A stretch of 64,000 nucleotides of DNA from positions 229,814 to 293,813 of the forward strand of contig CALNXN010000006.1 in assembly GCA_942490645.1 (NCBI GenBank), in the 5' to 3' direction. Both the position numbers and the translations under genes were made by a program. The notes beneath the pieces are model-generated. The model was not told the DNA's origin and searched no databases. It saw only the letters and a program-made list of their open reading frames with translations. Source of the stretch: CALNXN01 sp942490645. GTDB taxonomy: Bacteria; Pseudomonadota; Alphaproteobacteria; Rhodobacterales; Rhodobacteraceae. Below, one piece after another: positions 26,239 to 35,054 of this stretch (within the stretch, counting starts at the first letter, position 1; each line of letters opens with the position of its first letter).

Positions 26239-27924
26239 ATGGCCCATGATGGACAAGACCTGACGCTGCAAAGCCCGATTGTTCTGGATGATCTGCTGAG
26301 CTTGACAGGTGCTGCAATTGCGCCGGTGGACGCGATCTTGAAGGTCGCCAAAGCCAAGGTCAAAGCGACCGTTTCAGAAGGTGACCGGGTGTCCGGCGCA
26401 TTGGTAGAGGCGCATCAAACCGCAGCCCACGGGCTGGCGTGGCTGGCGACATATACAGAATCCCTGCGCCAGATGCAGAATTGGGCCGAAGCCTTGGACA
26501 AGGACGGAAAGTTCGGTGAAACGGAGCAGTTGATCCACCAGATCGCCTTCGGGGAATACCTCTGGCAGATATACGGTGGCATACAGATGAACCAAGGCGA
26601 GATCGTGCGTCTGCAGGATCTGGGCCTGACCCAGGACGACATGCGGCACATGATGGAACCTGCGGTCATGACGCTGACCCAAGGCGGCAACACGCAAGCG
26701 GCGCGCTCGCGGCTGGTCGAGCTGATGCAGGAGCATTCCGCCAATATCACCGTGGGTGCGTCCGGCCTTGATGAAGAGCTGGAAATGATCCGTGAACAGT
26801 TCCGGCGCTACGCCGTCGATAAGGTCGAACCCTTTGCACATGAATGGCACCTCAAGGACGAGCTGATCCCGATGGAGATCATTGAGGAGCTGGCCGAAAT
26901 GGGCGTGTTCGGGTTGACCATCCCCGAAGAATACGGCGGATTTGGCCTCTCCAAGGCGTCGATGTGCGTCGTCTCAGAAGAGCTGTCGCGCGGCTATATT
27001 GGCGTGGGGTCTTTGGGCACCCGGTCCGAGATTGCCGCTGAATTGATCATCGCGGGCGGCACGGACGAGCAAAAGGCCAAATGGCTTCCGCGCATTGCAT
27101 CGGCCGAAACCCTGCCGACAGCCGTCTTCACGGAGCCCAACACCGGCTCTGACCTTGGCGCGCTGCGTACCCGCGCGGTCAAGGACGGCGAGGACTACAA
27201 GGTCACCGGCAACAAGACCTGGATCACCCACGCCTCGCGCACCCATGTGATGACGTTGCTGGCGCGGACCAACCCGGACACAACCGACTACAAAGGGTTG
27301 TCAATGTTTTTGGCCGAGAAAACGCCCGGCGATGACGCCAACCCCTTCCCGACAGAGGGCATGACCGGCGGCGAGATCGAAGTGCTCGGCTACCGTGGGA
27401 TGAAGGAATACGAACTGGCGTTCGATGGCTTTCACGTTAAAGGCGAAAACCTGTTGGGCGGCGAAGAGGGCAAAGGGTTCAAGCAGTTGATGGAGACGTT
27501 TGAATCCGCGCGCATACAGACGGCGGCGCGGGCCATTGGTGTCGCGCAATCGGCATTGGATATCGCGATGCAATACGCGCAGGACCGCAAGCAATTCGGC
27601 AAATCCCTGATCGAATTTCCGCGGGTGTCCAGCAAGCTTGCGATGATGGCGGTTGAGATCATGATCGCGCGGCAGCTGACTTATTTCAGTGCCTTTGAAA
27701 AAGACGAAGGGCGCCGCTGCGATGTGGAGGCGGGCATGGCCAAGCTTCTGGGTGCGCGGGTCGCTTGGGCCGCAGCCGACAACGGATTGCAAATCCACGG
27801 CGGCAACGGGTTTGCGCTGGAATACAAGATCAGCCGGGTGCTCTGTGACGCGCGCATTCTCAACATCTTCGAGGGTGCGGCAGAAATTCAGGCACAGGTC
27901 ATCGCACGCCGCATTCTGAGCTAA
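26239..27924 (+). CDS. mcd: (2S)-methylsuccinyl-CoA dehydrogenase
   Basis: 561-residue acyl-CoA dehydrogenase with an N-terminal extension of about 170 residues (SPIVLDDLLSLTGAAIAP and following), which sets Mcd apart from ordinary acyl-CoA dehydrogenases of about 380. The core has TEPNTGSDLGALRT, GNKTWITHASRTHVM, ARAIGVAQSALDIAM and, near the end, ILNIFEGAAEIQ with the catalytic-type Glu. It oxidises methylsuccinyl-CoA to mesaconyl-C1-CoA in the ethylmalonyl-CoA pathway and passes electrons to ETF. ATG 26239 is preferred over 26230 because AAGG then has nine bases of spacing. It ends at a strong hairpin. Confidence 0.9.
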   Translation: MAHDGQDLTLQSPIVLDDLLSLTGAAIAPVDAILKVAKAKVKATVSEGDRVSGALVEAHQTAAHGLAWLATYTESLRQMQNWAEALDKDGKFGETEQLIHQIAFGEYLWQIYGGIQMNQGEIVRLQDLGLTQDDMRHMMEPAVMTLTQGGNTQAARSRLVELMQEHSANITVGASGLDEELEMIREQFRRYAVDKVEPFAHEWHLKDELIPMEIIEELAEMGVFGLTIPEEYGGFGLSKASMCVVSEELSRGYIGVGSLGTRSEIAAELIIAGGTDEQKAKWLPRIASAETLPTAVFTEPNTGSDLGALRTRAVKDGEDYKVTGNKTWITHASRTHVMTLLARTNPDTTDYKGLSMFLAEKTPGDDANPFPTEGMTGGEIEVLGYRGMKEYELAFDGFHVKGENLLGGEEGKGFKQLMETFESARIQTAARAIGVAQSALDIAMQYAQDRKQFGKSLIEFPRVSSKLAMMAVEIMIARQLTYFSAFEKDEGRRCDVEAGMAKLLGARVAWAAADNGLQIHGGNGFALEYKISRVLCDARILNIFEGAAEIQAQVIARRILS

Positions 27925-27930
27925 ACCGGC

Positions 27931-27959
27931 CGCCCCTGCCCGGAATTTGGGCAGGGGCG
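27931..27959. terminator. Hairpin after mcd
   Basis: CGCCCCTGCCC and GGGCAGGGGCG form a perfect 11-bp stem with a seven-base loop, seven bases after the mcd stop. There is no T run, so it may act as a transcript-stabilising or Rho-assisted end rather than a classical terminator. Confidence 0.6.
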
Positions 27960-28057
27960 TGCCCGTCTTTCTCCAGCCATGCACACCATCGGCGATAATT
28001 GTCGCATCTGCGCACTGCAGCATTGCGCTTGTCCATTCTGCTGCGTATGCGAAATGT

Positions 28058-28579
28058 ATGTCAAAGCAGCGCCTCAACCAAAAATCATGGGTCCAAGCAG
28101 GCCTGAAGTCCCTTCTTTCCGAGGGGCCAACCGCGCTCGCGGCGGAACCACTGGCGCGCCAACTCAAGACCACCAAAGGGTCATTCTACTGGCATTTCAA
28201 GGATGTACCGGCGTTCAAAACGGCCGTGGCCACGGATTGGCAGACGCGCGCGTTTGATGACGTGGTCCGTGCGCTGGCCGAAACCGGGACGGCAGAACAA
28301 CGCCTGCGTCGATTCGGTCAGACTGTTCTGGCAGACCCACATGATCCAGCCATGCGGGCATGGGCACAAACTGACAAGGCGATCGCAAAAATCGTGGCGC
28401 AAGTCGATGCCGAGCGCATGACATATATGCAGAACCTGCTGCGACAGGTGGGGCTGACGAACGCCGATTTTGCAGCCAGTTGCCTAGGGGCGCTTGTTGG
28501 GATGAAACAGTTGCCTGGGGTCAAGAAGCCCAGCGATTCTTATGACACTCTGATCGATATGGTGCTGGCGCTTCAATAA
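28058..28579 (+). CDS. TetR-family transcriptional regulator
   Basis: 173 residues from MSKQRLNQKSWVQAGLKSLL, with the TetR helix-turn-helix ending in KTTKGSFYWHFKDVPAFKTA (about 30-55), followed by a helical ligand-binding domain. The longer reading from 27947 has no coding character before this Met. Located downstream of mcd on the same strand; whether it regulates mcd is unknown. Ligand not predictable. Confidence 0.85.
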   Translation: MSKQRLNQKSWVQAGLKSLLSEGPTALAAEPLARQLKTTKGSFYWHFKDVPAFKTAVATDWQTRAFDDVVRALAETGTAEQRLRRFGQTVLADPHDPAMRAWAQTDKAIAKIVAQVDAERMTYMQNLLRQVGLTNADFAASCLGALVGMKQLPGVKKPSDSYDTLIDMVLALQ

Positions 28580-28596
28580 CGGGTGTCGGTGGCCGC

Positions 28597-29325
28597 TCAG
28601 AGTGTTCGGTTGAATGCCTCGACAAAACGCGCGCGCGCTTCCGGAAGCGGCTTGCCCCCCAGATCACGCGCCAAATGCGCTTCGAGGAAATAGCCGGTGG
28701 TCACGAAACCCTGTGCGATTTCATCATCAGGTGCTGCCCCCTGCCCCCGCAAAACGTCCGGCAAAGGCAACAATCGATCCGCCCACTCCCCCGCCGCATC
28801 GCGTGATACCGCCCTCCCGGATTTTGGCGAGACAAACACCAGATCGGTCGTTTGCCCCGTCACGGCGCAAGCGGCCAAATCCAACCCGTGGCCCATGTCT
28901 TCCAACAGGCTCAGCTCCCATCGCAAATAGGCGAGCGGCCACAGATCATCCTGCCCCAATAAATCCAATAGCGTTTCGGTACGCCCATAAAGCGCCTTGT
29001 GCGGCTCGCGCTCGGGCAGGCAAAACGACAGTAAAGACGTCACGGCGTTCAGACCCGCCAGAGGCAAGCGTCCGGCCATGGCGGCAACTGCTCTGCTGCG
29101 CACCGGCTCGACGGCAAAGCTTCCGATGTGCTCTTCCAACCGCGCACGCCACGTCACGTCAAGCTGGGCGCCGGGCTGCAAAACAGGCGCGACCTTGCGG
29201 CTCGTTCCGCCCCGGACCACGCCGGCGTGGCGTCCATGATCAGGGGTAAACACTTCGATAATAACAGAAGATTCACCGTGGCGGCGCGTGCTCAGTAAAA
29301 TGCCCTGATCGCGCCATTCGATCAT
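28597..29325 (-). CDS. recO: DNA repair protein RecO
   Basis: 242 residues: an OB-fold N-terminus (MIEWRDQGILLSTRRHGESS, FTPDHGRHAGVVRGG) and a helical C-domain. RecO works with RecR to load RecA on SSB-coated single-stranded DNA. The zinc-binding Cys cluster of some RecO proteins is absent, leaving single Cys residues. The gene overlaps the DUF1491 gene by four bases and ends the lepB-rnc-era-recO housekeeping block. Confidence 0.93.
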   Translation of the reverse strand: MIEWRDQGILLSTRRHGESSVIIEVFTPDHGRHAGVVRGGTSRKVAPVLQPGAQLDVTWRARLEEHIGSFAVEPVRSRAVAAMAGRLPLAGLNAVTSLLSFCLPEREPHKALYGRTETLLDLLGQDDLWPLAYLRWELSLLEDMGHGLDLAACAVTGQTTDLVFVSPKSGRAVSRDAAGEWADRLLPLPDVLRGQGAAPDDEIAQGFVTTGYFLEAHLARDLGGKPLPEARARFVEAFNRTL

Positions 29326-29651
29326 GTCAGGCCCGGTTCATCCAGCAAATGGCGACCCGCGCGGTCCTCTACCTCGATGACCCAAACATCAGGGTCAAAC
29401 TGACGCTGACGGGCAATCGTTTCGTCAACATCTCTTTCTGGTCCCGCAATCAGCGTGACCCAAGCGGGCTCTCCCGTACTCAAATCGAAAGACCGCTGAA
29501 ACAACTTGGCCTCACCATCCAGCGTATTGAGCTTGATCACAACAGCCCCGCCCGTGTCATCCCCATGCGCCACAACAAAAGCCGGAATATCAAATCCACG
29601 CAACCGAACGAGATATGCATCCACCCAGAACCGCGCTGTCAAACGGGGCAC
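29322..29651 (-). CDS. DUF1491 family protein
   Basis: 109 residues starting MPRLTARFWVDAYLVRLRGF, with VVAHGDDTGGAVVIKLN and a C-terminal IARQRQFDPDVWVIEVEDR followed by GRHLLDEPGL. This is a small soluble alphaproteobacterial family of unknown function that usually sits beside recO or era. It overlaps recO (ATGA), implying co-translation. Confidence 0.85.
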   Translation of the reverse strand: MPRLTARFWVDAYLVRLRGFDIPAFVVAHGDDTGGAVVIKLNTLDGEAKLFQRSFDLSTGEPAWVTLIAGPERDVDETIARQRQFDPDVWVIEVEDRAGRHLLDEPGLT

Positions 29652-29711
29652 GCCACAGCCTCCTTCATCTTTCCAGACACATTCCCCCCGGAGGGCCGCA
29701 CAGCAAAAGGC

Positions 29712-30620
29712 TCAGACGTTGCCATCCTTGAACTCCAGCCCCATCTCCGAATACCGCTCCGCCTCATCCAGCCAATTGGGCCGCACTTTGACCTGTAAAA
29801 ACAAATGCACGCGCCGGCCCAGAAACTCTTCCAACTCCTCGCGTGCCGCTTTTGAAACCGCCTTGATCGTCTCGCCCTTATTGCCCAGAACGATGCCTTT
29901 GTGCCCGTCACGCACGACGTAAATCAGCTGGTCGATCCGGGCTGATCCGTCTTTGCGCTCCTCCCAGTTTTCCGTCTCGACGGTCAACTGATAGGGCAAT
30001 TCCTGATGCAGGCGCAGGGTCAGCTTTTCCCGCGTCATCTCGGCCGCAATCATGCGCATCGGCAGATCAGCGATCTGGTCCTCTGGATAAAGCCAAGGGC
30101 TTTCCGGCAGTTGGGCCGCCAACCATGTGCGCAGCGCGTCCACCCCATGCCCCCTTTCGGCCGAGATCATGAAGGTTTCAGCGAAATCGTATCGGTCATT
30201 CAGATCCTTCGACAGGCCCAGCAAAACTTCGGCCTGCACCCGGTCGATCTTGTTGATGGCGAGGGCTACCTTGCGCCCCTGCCCGATGTCGGCAAGCCCA
30301 TCCAAAATGCGCTCCACCCCTTCCGTGACACCCCTGTGCGCCTCGACCATCAGCACAACCACATCAGCGTCTGCAGCGCCGCCCCAGGCCGCCGCGACCA
30401 TCGCCCGGTCCAGCCGTCGGCGCGGTTGAAAGAGCCCCGGCGTGTCGACAAAAACGATCTGCGTCTCACCCTCCATCGCCACGCCACGGATGCGCGCGCG
30501 GGTGGTTTGCACTTTGTGCGTCACGATCGAGACCTTGGCCCCCACCATGCGGTTGAGCAGCGTGGATTTGCCCGCGTTGGGCTCTCCGATCAGGGCGACA
30601 AAGCCGGCGCGGGTGGTCAT
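29712..30620 (-). CDS. era: GTPase Era
   Basis: 302 residues: GTPase domain with G1 GEPNAGKSTLLN, G3 DTPGLF and G4 NKID, and a C-terminal KH domain with KDGSARIDQLIYVVRDGHK and VLGNKGETIKAVSKAARE. It binds the 3' end of 16S rRNA and checks 30S maturation. Its start overlaps the last base of rnc, as commonly seen. Confidence 0.96.
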   Translation of the reverse strand: MTTRAGFVALIGEPNAGKSTLLNRMVGAKVSIVTHKVQTTRARIRGVAMEGETQIVFVDTPGLFQPRRRLDRAMVAAAWGGAADADVVVLMVEAHRGVTEGVERILDGLADIGQGRKVALAINKIDRVQAEVLLGLSKDLNDRYDFAETFMISAERGHGVDALRTWLAAQLPESPWLYPEDQIADLPMRMIAAEMTREKLTLRLHQELPYQLTVETENWEERKDGSARIDQLIYVVRDGHKGIVLGNKGETIKAVSKAAREELEEFLGRRVHLFLQVKVRPNWLDEAERYSEMGLEFKDGNV

Positions 30621-31303
30621 CAGCTACTCTCCAGTTCAGCCAAGAGCGCCTTGGCAGCGGCCTGCTCGGCCTGACGTTTCGATCCGGCAGTTGCCGTTTG
30701 TGATTGCCCGGTGTCAAGCCGGGCCGCAATGGTAAAAACGGGCGCATGATCCGGACCTTGGCGAGCCGTCTCCACATATTTGGGCGGGGATAATCCACGC
30801 GCCTGCGCCCATTCCTGCAGGGCGGTTTTGGCATCGCGGGCATCGTCCTCCACAGCCGTCAGCCGATCCCCCCACAGGCGCAGCACCAAAGCCTTGGCGG
30901 CGTCGAAACCGGCATCCAGATAGACAGCCGCGATCACGGCCTCGATTGCGTCACCAAGCAGCGCCTGTTTGCGCCGCCCGCCTGACAACATCTCGGACCG
31001 ACCCAGTCGCAACACGGCACCAATATCTATGTCGCGGGCCACGTCAGCGCAGGTTTCCTTGCGCACCAAGGCATTGAAACGCGGGGCCAATTGCCCTTCC
31101 GTGGCAGCGGGGTCATGTTCAAGCAGGGCCTGCGCCATCACCAGACCCAGCACCCTGTCGCCGAGGAATTCGAGCCGCTGATTGTCGTCGCGATTGGCCG
31201 ACGACATCGAGGCATGCGTGACGGATTGGGCCAGAAGGCCGGGGTTGGAGAACGCGTGCCCCAAACGGTCCTGAAAGGCCCGAAGCTCCGCTGACAGTTT
31301 CAC
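30620..31303 (-). CDS. rnc: Ribonuclease III
   Basis: 227 residues. The signature QRLEFLGDRVLGLVMAQALL carries the metal-binding acids, followed by GDAIEAVIAAVYLDAGF. The C-terminal double-stranded-RNA-binding domain has KTALQEWAQARGLSPPKYV and ends QAEQAAAKALLAEL. It processes rRNA precursors and other duplex RNA. Overlaps lepB by four bases and era by one. Confidence 0.96.
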   Translation of the reverse strand: MKLSAELRAFQDRLGHAFSNPGLLAQSVTHASMSSANRDDNQRLEFLGDRVLGLVMAQALLEHDPAATEGQLAPRFNALVRKETCADVARDIDIGAVLRLGRSEMLSGGRRKQALLGDAIEAVIAAVYLDAGFDAAKALVLRLWGDRLTAVEDDARDAKTALQEWAQARGLSPPKYVETARQGPDHAPVFTIAARLDTGQSQTATAGSKRQAEQAAAKALLAELESS

Positions 31304-32139
31304 TCGACCCTCTTGAAATAGCGATCCGACCGCCAGGTCCAGAAAAACAGCATGGAGCGCCCGGCCGAGGAGAACATGATGCGGTCCGCGCGCCCGATCA
31401 GGTTTTCGTAAGGAACGAAGCCCACGCCCTGTGCCTGCTGCGGCAAACGGCTGTCGGCGGAGTTGTCGCGGTTGTCCCCCATGAAGAAGTAATGGCCCTC
31501 GGGCACCGAAAACACACCGGTTTGGTCCGATGGCTGACGGCCGATATCAAGCACAATGTGCTGGCGTCCGCCGGGCAGTGTTTCGATCGCGCGGACCTTT
31601 TGACAGGTACCCCCGTCGCCCACCGCTCCGTTTGCGCACCGTGGGCGGCGGCCTTCGGGGCCTTGCGGCTCCATCATCTCTTCAAACAGGCCTGCGGCCT
31701 CCTGTGGGGCGGCGACGTCGTTGATATAGACGATGCTGTCCTTGATCTGAACGCTATCACCCGGCAGGCCGATCAGCCGTTTGATATAGTCGCGCCCGGA
31801 CACGGGGTGGCGGAACACGATCACATCGCCACGCTCAGGCTCGCCACCGAACAGGCGGGTGTTCTCGCCATCAAAGACGCCGCAGATGTCCTTGGCGTCC
31901 ACGTCGATGCCGAACCGCGGCATGATCAGGCTGGGGCAGGATGCATAGGAATAACCGTAGGCCATTTTGTTGACGAAGAGAAAATCACCGATCAGCAGCG
32001 TCTCTTTCATGGAGCCGGACGGGATCCAGAACGGCTGAAAAAACAGCGTGCGAAAGACGCCCGCGATCAGCAGCGCGTAGACGACCGTTTTGATGGTCTC
32101 GACGATCGCGTTTTGAGGCTTCTCTTCCTTGGCGGCCAT
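31300..32139 (-). CDS. lepB: Signal peptidase I
   Basis: 279 residues with one N-terminal membrane helix (TVVYALLIAGVFRTLFF). The catalytic Ser is in IPSGSMKETLL and the Lys base in GRDYIKRLIGLPGDSV; the family box GDNRDNSADSR is present. It cleaves exported preproteins on the periplasmic side of the inner membrane. First gene of the lepB-rnc-era group; 262 bases separate it from acpS. Confidence 0.96.
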   Translation of the reverse strand: MAAKEEKPQNAIVETIKTVVYALLIAGVFRTLFFQPFWIPSGSMKETLLIGDFLFVNKMAYGYSYASCPSLIMPRFGIDVDAKDICGVFDGENTRLFGGEPERGDVIVFRHPVSGRDYIKRLIGLPGDSVQIKDSIVYINDVAAPQEAAGLFEEMMEPQGPEGRRPRCANGAVGDGGTCQKVRAIETLPGGRQHIVLDIGRQPSDQTGVFSVPEGHYFFMGDNRDNSADSRLPQQAQGVGFVPYENLIGRADRIMFSSAGRSMLFFWTWRSDRYFKRVE

Positions 32140-32296
32140 GCGGCGCTCCTGCTCGTTTTGGTTTGGGCCTAAATGCGGGGGGGAGCAGGCCGAGTCAAGC
32201 GCATGGCGCGCAACGTTCGGTGAGGCGTCTGGACCCTGTGTTCCGAATCGAACGTGAACGGGCTTGTTTTAGGACGTTTCGCGCCGCACAGCGCGT

Positions 32297-32329
32297 ACAC
32301 CCCCTGTGCACCCCCTGTGCACCCCCCCT
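32297..32329. repeat. Short tandem repeat, 11-bp unit
   Basis: CACCCCCTGTG is repeated about two and a half times, ending in a C7 run, in the 262-base gap between acpS and lepB. The rest of that gap shows no gene or clear promoter. Confidence 0.6.
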
Positions 32330-32401
32330 ATGCCGCAAGGCGCATTAACGCAGCGCACGGGCGGATTTGGCAAGGGTTTGGCAAGGAAGATGACCGCCAG
32401 G

Positions 32402-32806
32402 TTAATCCTGCACGGGCCGCGCTTCGATCACTACAAAGGCGCTGGCCCAAGGGTGATCATCGGTCAGCGTGACGTGGATGATCGCCTCGTGACCGGGCGG
32501 TGTCATCTCGGCCAGACGTTCGGCGGCCCAGCCGGTGACGTGCATGACGGGCTGACCGGTGCGCAGATTGCTGACGGCCATGTCCTTCCACGCAATCCCC
32601 ATGCGCAAGCCGGTGCCCAGCGCCTTGGAGCACGCCTCCTTGGCGGCCCAGCGTTTGGCATAGGTGCCCGCGACGTCCTTGCGGCGTTCGGCCTTGCGCT
32701 GTTCAATGTCGGTGAACACGCGGTTGCGGAAACGGTCGCCAAAACGGTCAAGCACGCCTTGGATGCGGTCTATATTGGCGAGGTCTGTGCCGATCCCGAG
32801 GATCAT
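32402..32806 (-). CDS. acpS: Holo-[acyl-carrier-protein] synthase
   Basis: 134 residues starting MILGIGTDLANIDRIQGVLD, with the metal-binding Asp in GTD and the second motif KRWAAKEACSKALGTGL. It transfers phosphopantetheine from CoA to apo-ACP. The start at 32806 overlaps the stop of the upstream gene (ATGA); the longer reading to 32848 is not coding. Confidence 0.95.
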   Translation of the reverse strand: MILGIGTDLANIDRIQGVLDRFGDRFRNRVFTDIEQRKAERRKDVAGTYAKRWAAKEACSKALGTGLRMGIAWKDMAVSNLRTGQPVMHVTGWAAERLAEMTPPGHEAIIHVTLTDDHPWASAFVVIEARPVQD

Positions 32807-33322
32807 GGCTGTCCGTCTGAGGCGTCGCCGCCGCTGCCCATGACCCATTCCACAAGGGCCGCGCCTGTGGCAACAATTCGGTTGTATGTGTCCGATACCG
32901 AAAAGTCAGGCAGGCCGTCCACAAGACCACTTGCCTGTTCCCATGCTGCACCTGGGCTGCTTTTCACCTGATCCCAGATTTCTTGCGACGTTGGTGCTTG
33001 GATACCGATGCTGTCCTCGATGGCGCTGTCTGGGTTGAAAGCAACATCAAGGCTGTGAATGTCCTTCATCATTTCGCAAGCGTCCCGTAATTCCCATGCT
33101 GTCGCACCTGCAATCACGGCAACTCCGACAAATGGCAGCGCCTCCCCCTGTTGCTGCCAGGCGTTTCGAGCCGGGGCGCGCGTCAACCTGCGCGCGACCC
33201 GATCGCACGGTCAGAAACAGCCTTTTTGACCGAGGTATTTTGTCCCCGATAAAGAACGCCTCGGTGATCGCAATGCTCAGTCGTTCGTTTTCAGCTCTCA
33301 GAGATTTGGCCGTGCGGTTCAT
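32803..33322 (-). CDS. Conserved roseobacter hypothetical protein, frameshifted
   Basis: Starts MNRTAKSLRAENERLSIAIT, a helical segment. Near 33190 the frame changes, after which LPFVGVAVIAGATAWELRDA, a hydrophobic segment, continues to the end SGGDASDGQP. I recall the ALPFVGVAVIAGATAW block from roseobacter proteins annotated only as hypothetical. Probably membrane-associated. One indel joins both parts (520 bases in total, one over a multiple of three). It sits between pdxJ and acpS and is coupled to acpS by ATGA. Confidence 0.6.
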
Positions 33323-33540
33323 GTCGGACGAAAGCCAGTTTGGCGGTCAGACGCAAACCGGAGCGAGACGCAACGTCAGATACCGAGCTTCCCGAAACGA
33401 GTGCAGGACCACGGAAGGCGTCGGCAAGGATGTTCAATGTCAGCGCACGACAAAGAGCAAAACAAGAACGGATTTTGATAGCCGTCGCCATATGCGCCAA
33501 AGCCACGCGAACATAGTTGGCAGTAACGTCAGCGCGTCCA

Positions 33541-34293
33541 TTAAACAGCCCGCGCCTCGTCCATCAGGCGGCGCATTTCGCGGATGGCGGGGTCGAGGCC
33601 ACGAAAGATGGCCTCTCCGATCAGGAAGTGACCGATATTCAGTTCGCGCGCTTCGGGGAAGGCGGCGACGGGGGCCACGGTTTCATAGGTCAGGCCGTGG
33701 CCGACGTGCACCTCGAGGCCGAGGCCGTGGGCAAAGGTGGACATTTCGCGCAGGGCGGTCAGTTCGCGGTCGCGATCTTCAAAGCGGCCCTCGTGATGCG
33801 CGTCGCAATAGGCGCCGGAGTGCAGTTCGATGACCTCTGCGCCAATGCGGTGGGCGGCTTCGATCTGGCGTATATCGGCGGCAATGAAGATCGACACGCG
33901 ACAGCCCGCATCGCGCAGGGGGGCAATGAAATGCGCCAGCCGGTTTTCTTCGCGCGCGACTTCGAGCCCGCCTTCGGTCGTGCGCTCTTCGCGCTTTTCA
34001 GGGACGATGCAAACGGCATGGGGTTTGTGGCGCAGAGCAATTTTCTGCATCTCGTCCGTGGCCGCCATTTCGAAGTTCAGCGGCACGGTCAGAATATCCA
34101 TCAGCCCTTCAATATCGGCATCCGAGATATGGCGGCGGTCTTCGCGCAGGTGGGCGGTGATGCCGTCAGCCCCAGCCTGTTCGGCGATCTGTGCAGCGCG
34201 CAATGGATCGGGCGTGTCGCCACCGCGCGCGTTGCGCACCGTTGCCACGTGATCAATGTTGACGCCGAGACGGAGTTTTTCGAGTTCAGCCAT
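33541..34293 (-). CDS. pdxJ: Pyridoxine 5'-phosphate synthase
   Basis: 250 residues of the PdxJ TIM barrel: LRLGVNIDHVATVRNARGGD at the start, GADGITAHLREDRRHI and ELHSGAYCDAHH, with GHGLTYETVAP and NIGHFLIGEAIFRGL near the end. It condenses 3-amino-2-oxopropyl phosphate with deoxyxylulose 5-phosphate to give pyridoxine 5'-phosphate. The 218 bases upstream of the neighbouring hypothetical protein hold nothing I can identify. Confidence 0.96.
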   Translation of the reverse strand: MAELEKLRLGVNIDHVATVRNARGGDTPDPLRAAQIAEQAGADGITAHLREDRRHISDADIEGLMDILTVPLNFEMAATDEMQKIALRHKPHAVCIVPEKREERTTEGGLEVAREENRLAHFIAPLRDAGCRVSIFIAADIRQIEAAHRIGAEVIELHSGAYCDAHHEGRFEDRDRELTALREMSTFAHGLGLEVHVGHGLTYETVAPVAAFPEARELNIGHFLIGEAIFRGLDPAIREMRRLMDEARAV

Positions 34294-34317
34294 GTGATGC
34301 CCCTTTGGTCTTTGGGA

Positions 34318-34974
34318 TCAATCGGCGTTGCGCTTGGCGTCCGCCTTGGCGGCAGCCTTGGCCTTGAGCGCCTCAAGCTTTGCCTTGATCGTTCCCTTGC
34401 GCCGCTTTTGATAGGCACGAATGAGCGGAACCGCCAGATAATAGCTGATCGAGGCGCAAATAATCCCCGGAATGATGCCGCCGATCATATAGGGAAAGAA
34501 GATTTCGTCGTAAAAGACCGACAGCCCGTGCCAATCAGCGCGCGCTGGCGTGAAGGCGGCGAGGAAATTGTGCCATAGATCCGCGCCCGCATCGACGAAC
34601 TTGCCCCCGAAGGAGCGGTGTTCGCCCTCTGCCATCTTGCTGCCAAGAATCCAGTGACCCGTGCTGAGCGACGCGATCCCGATGGGAACATACGTGAGCG
34701 GATTGCCGAAGAAGGTGGCCATCAAGGAGGCGATGATATTGCCGCGCATGGCCCAGGCTATGATGGCCGCGACCAGGAAATGCAGGGTGTAGAAGGGTGT
34801 GAACGTCGTAAAGACCCCGGCCCAGATGCCGCGCGCAATGCGTTCGGGGCTGTCGGGCAAGCGACGCACGCGGTGTTTGACGTAGTGAAACGCACGCGCC
34901 CAACCACCGCGCGGCCAGAGCAACTCTGCCAAAGCGCGGGGCCAGCTTTTGGGATCGCGGCGTTTGAAGACCAA
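34318..34974 (-). CDS. DUF2062 membrane protein
   Basis: 218 residues with three to four membrane segments (FTPFYTLHFLVAAIIAWAM; FFGNPLTYVPIGIASL; IGGIIPGIICASISYYLAV) and a Lys/Ala-rich cytoplasmic tail. NPLTYVP is the DUF2062 hallmark. Function unknown; some relatives are fused to glycosyltransferases. The gene lies between relA/spoT and pdxJ, as in other Rhodobacterales. Confidence 0.85.
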   Translation of the reverse strand: MVFKRRDPKSWPRALAELLWPRGGWARAFHYVKHRVRRLPDSPERIARGIWAGVFTTFTPFYTLHFLVAAIIAWAMRGNIIASLMATFFGNPLTYVPIGIASLSTGHWILGSKMAEGEHRSFGGKFVDAGADLWHNFLAAFTPARADWHGLSVFYDEIFFPYMIGGIIPGIICASISYYLAVPLIRAYQKRRKGTIKAKLEALKAKAAAKADAKRNAD

Positions 34975-35054
34975 GACGTCAGGCCCTTTCGATAGTCTGT
35001 TTCAGGCCGCAAACGACCCGAAAATTATGTCGCACTCATGACGCCAGCGCGGCA

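Noticed and set aside
32281..32340. Tandem CACCCCCTGTG repeats considered as a CRISPR or origin iteron
   Set aside because: Only about two and a half copies, no spacers, no neighbouring cas or replication gene.
33323..33540. Open frame of 71 codons between pdxJ and the hypothetical gene
   Set aside because: No recognisable motif, no ribosome-binding site and composition unlike neighbours; could be the missing N-terminus of the hypothetical protein but the evidence is weak.
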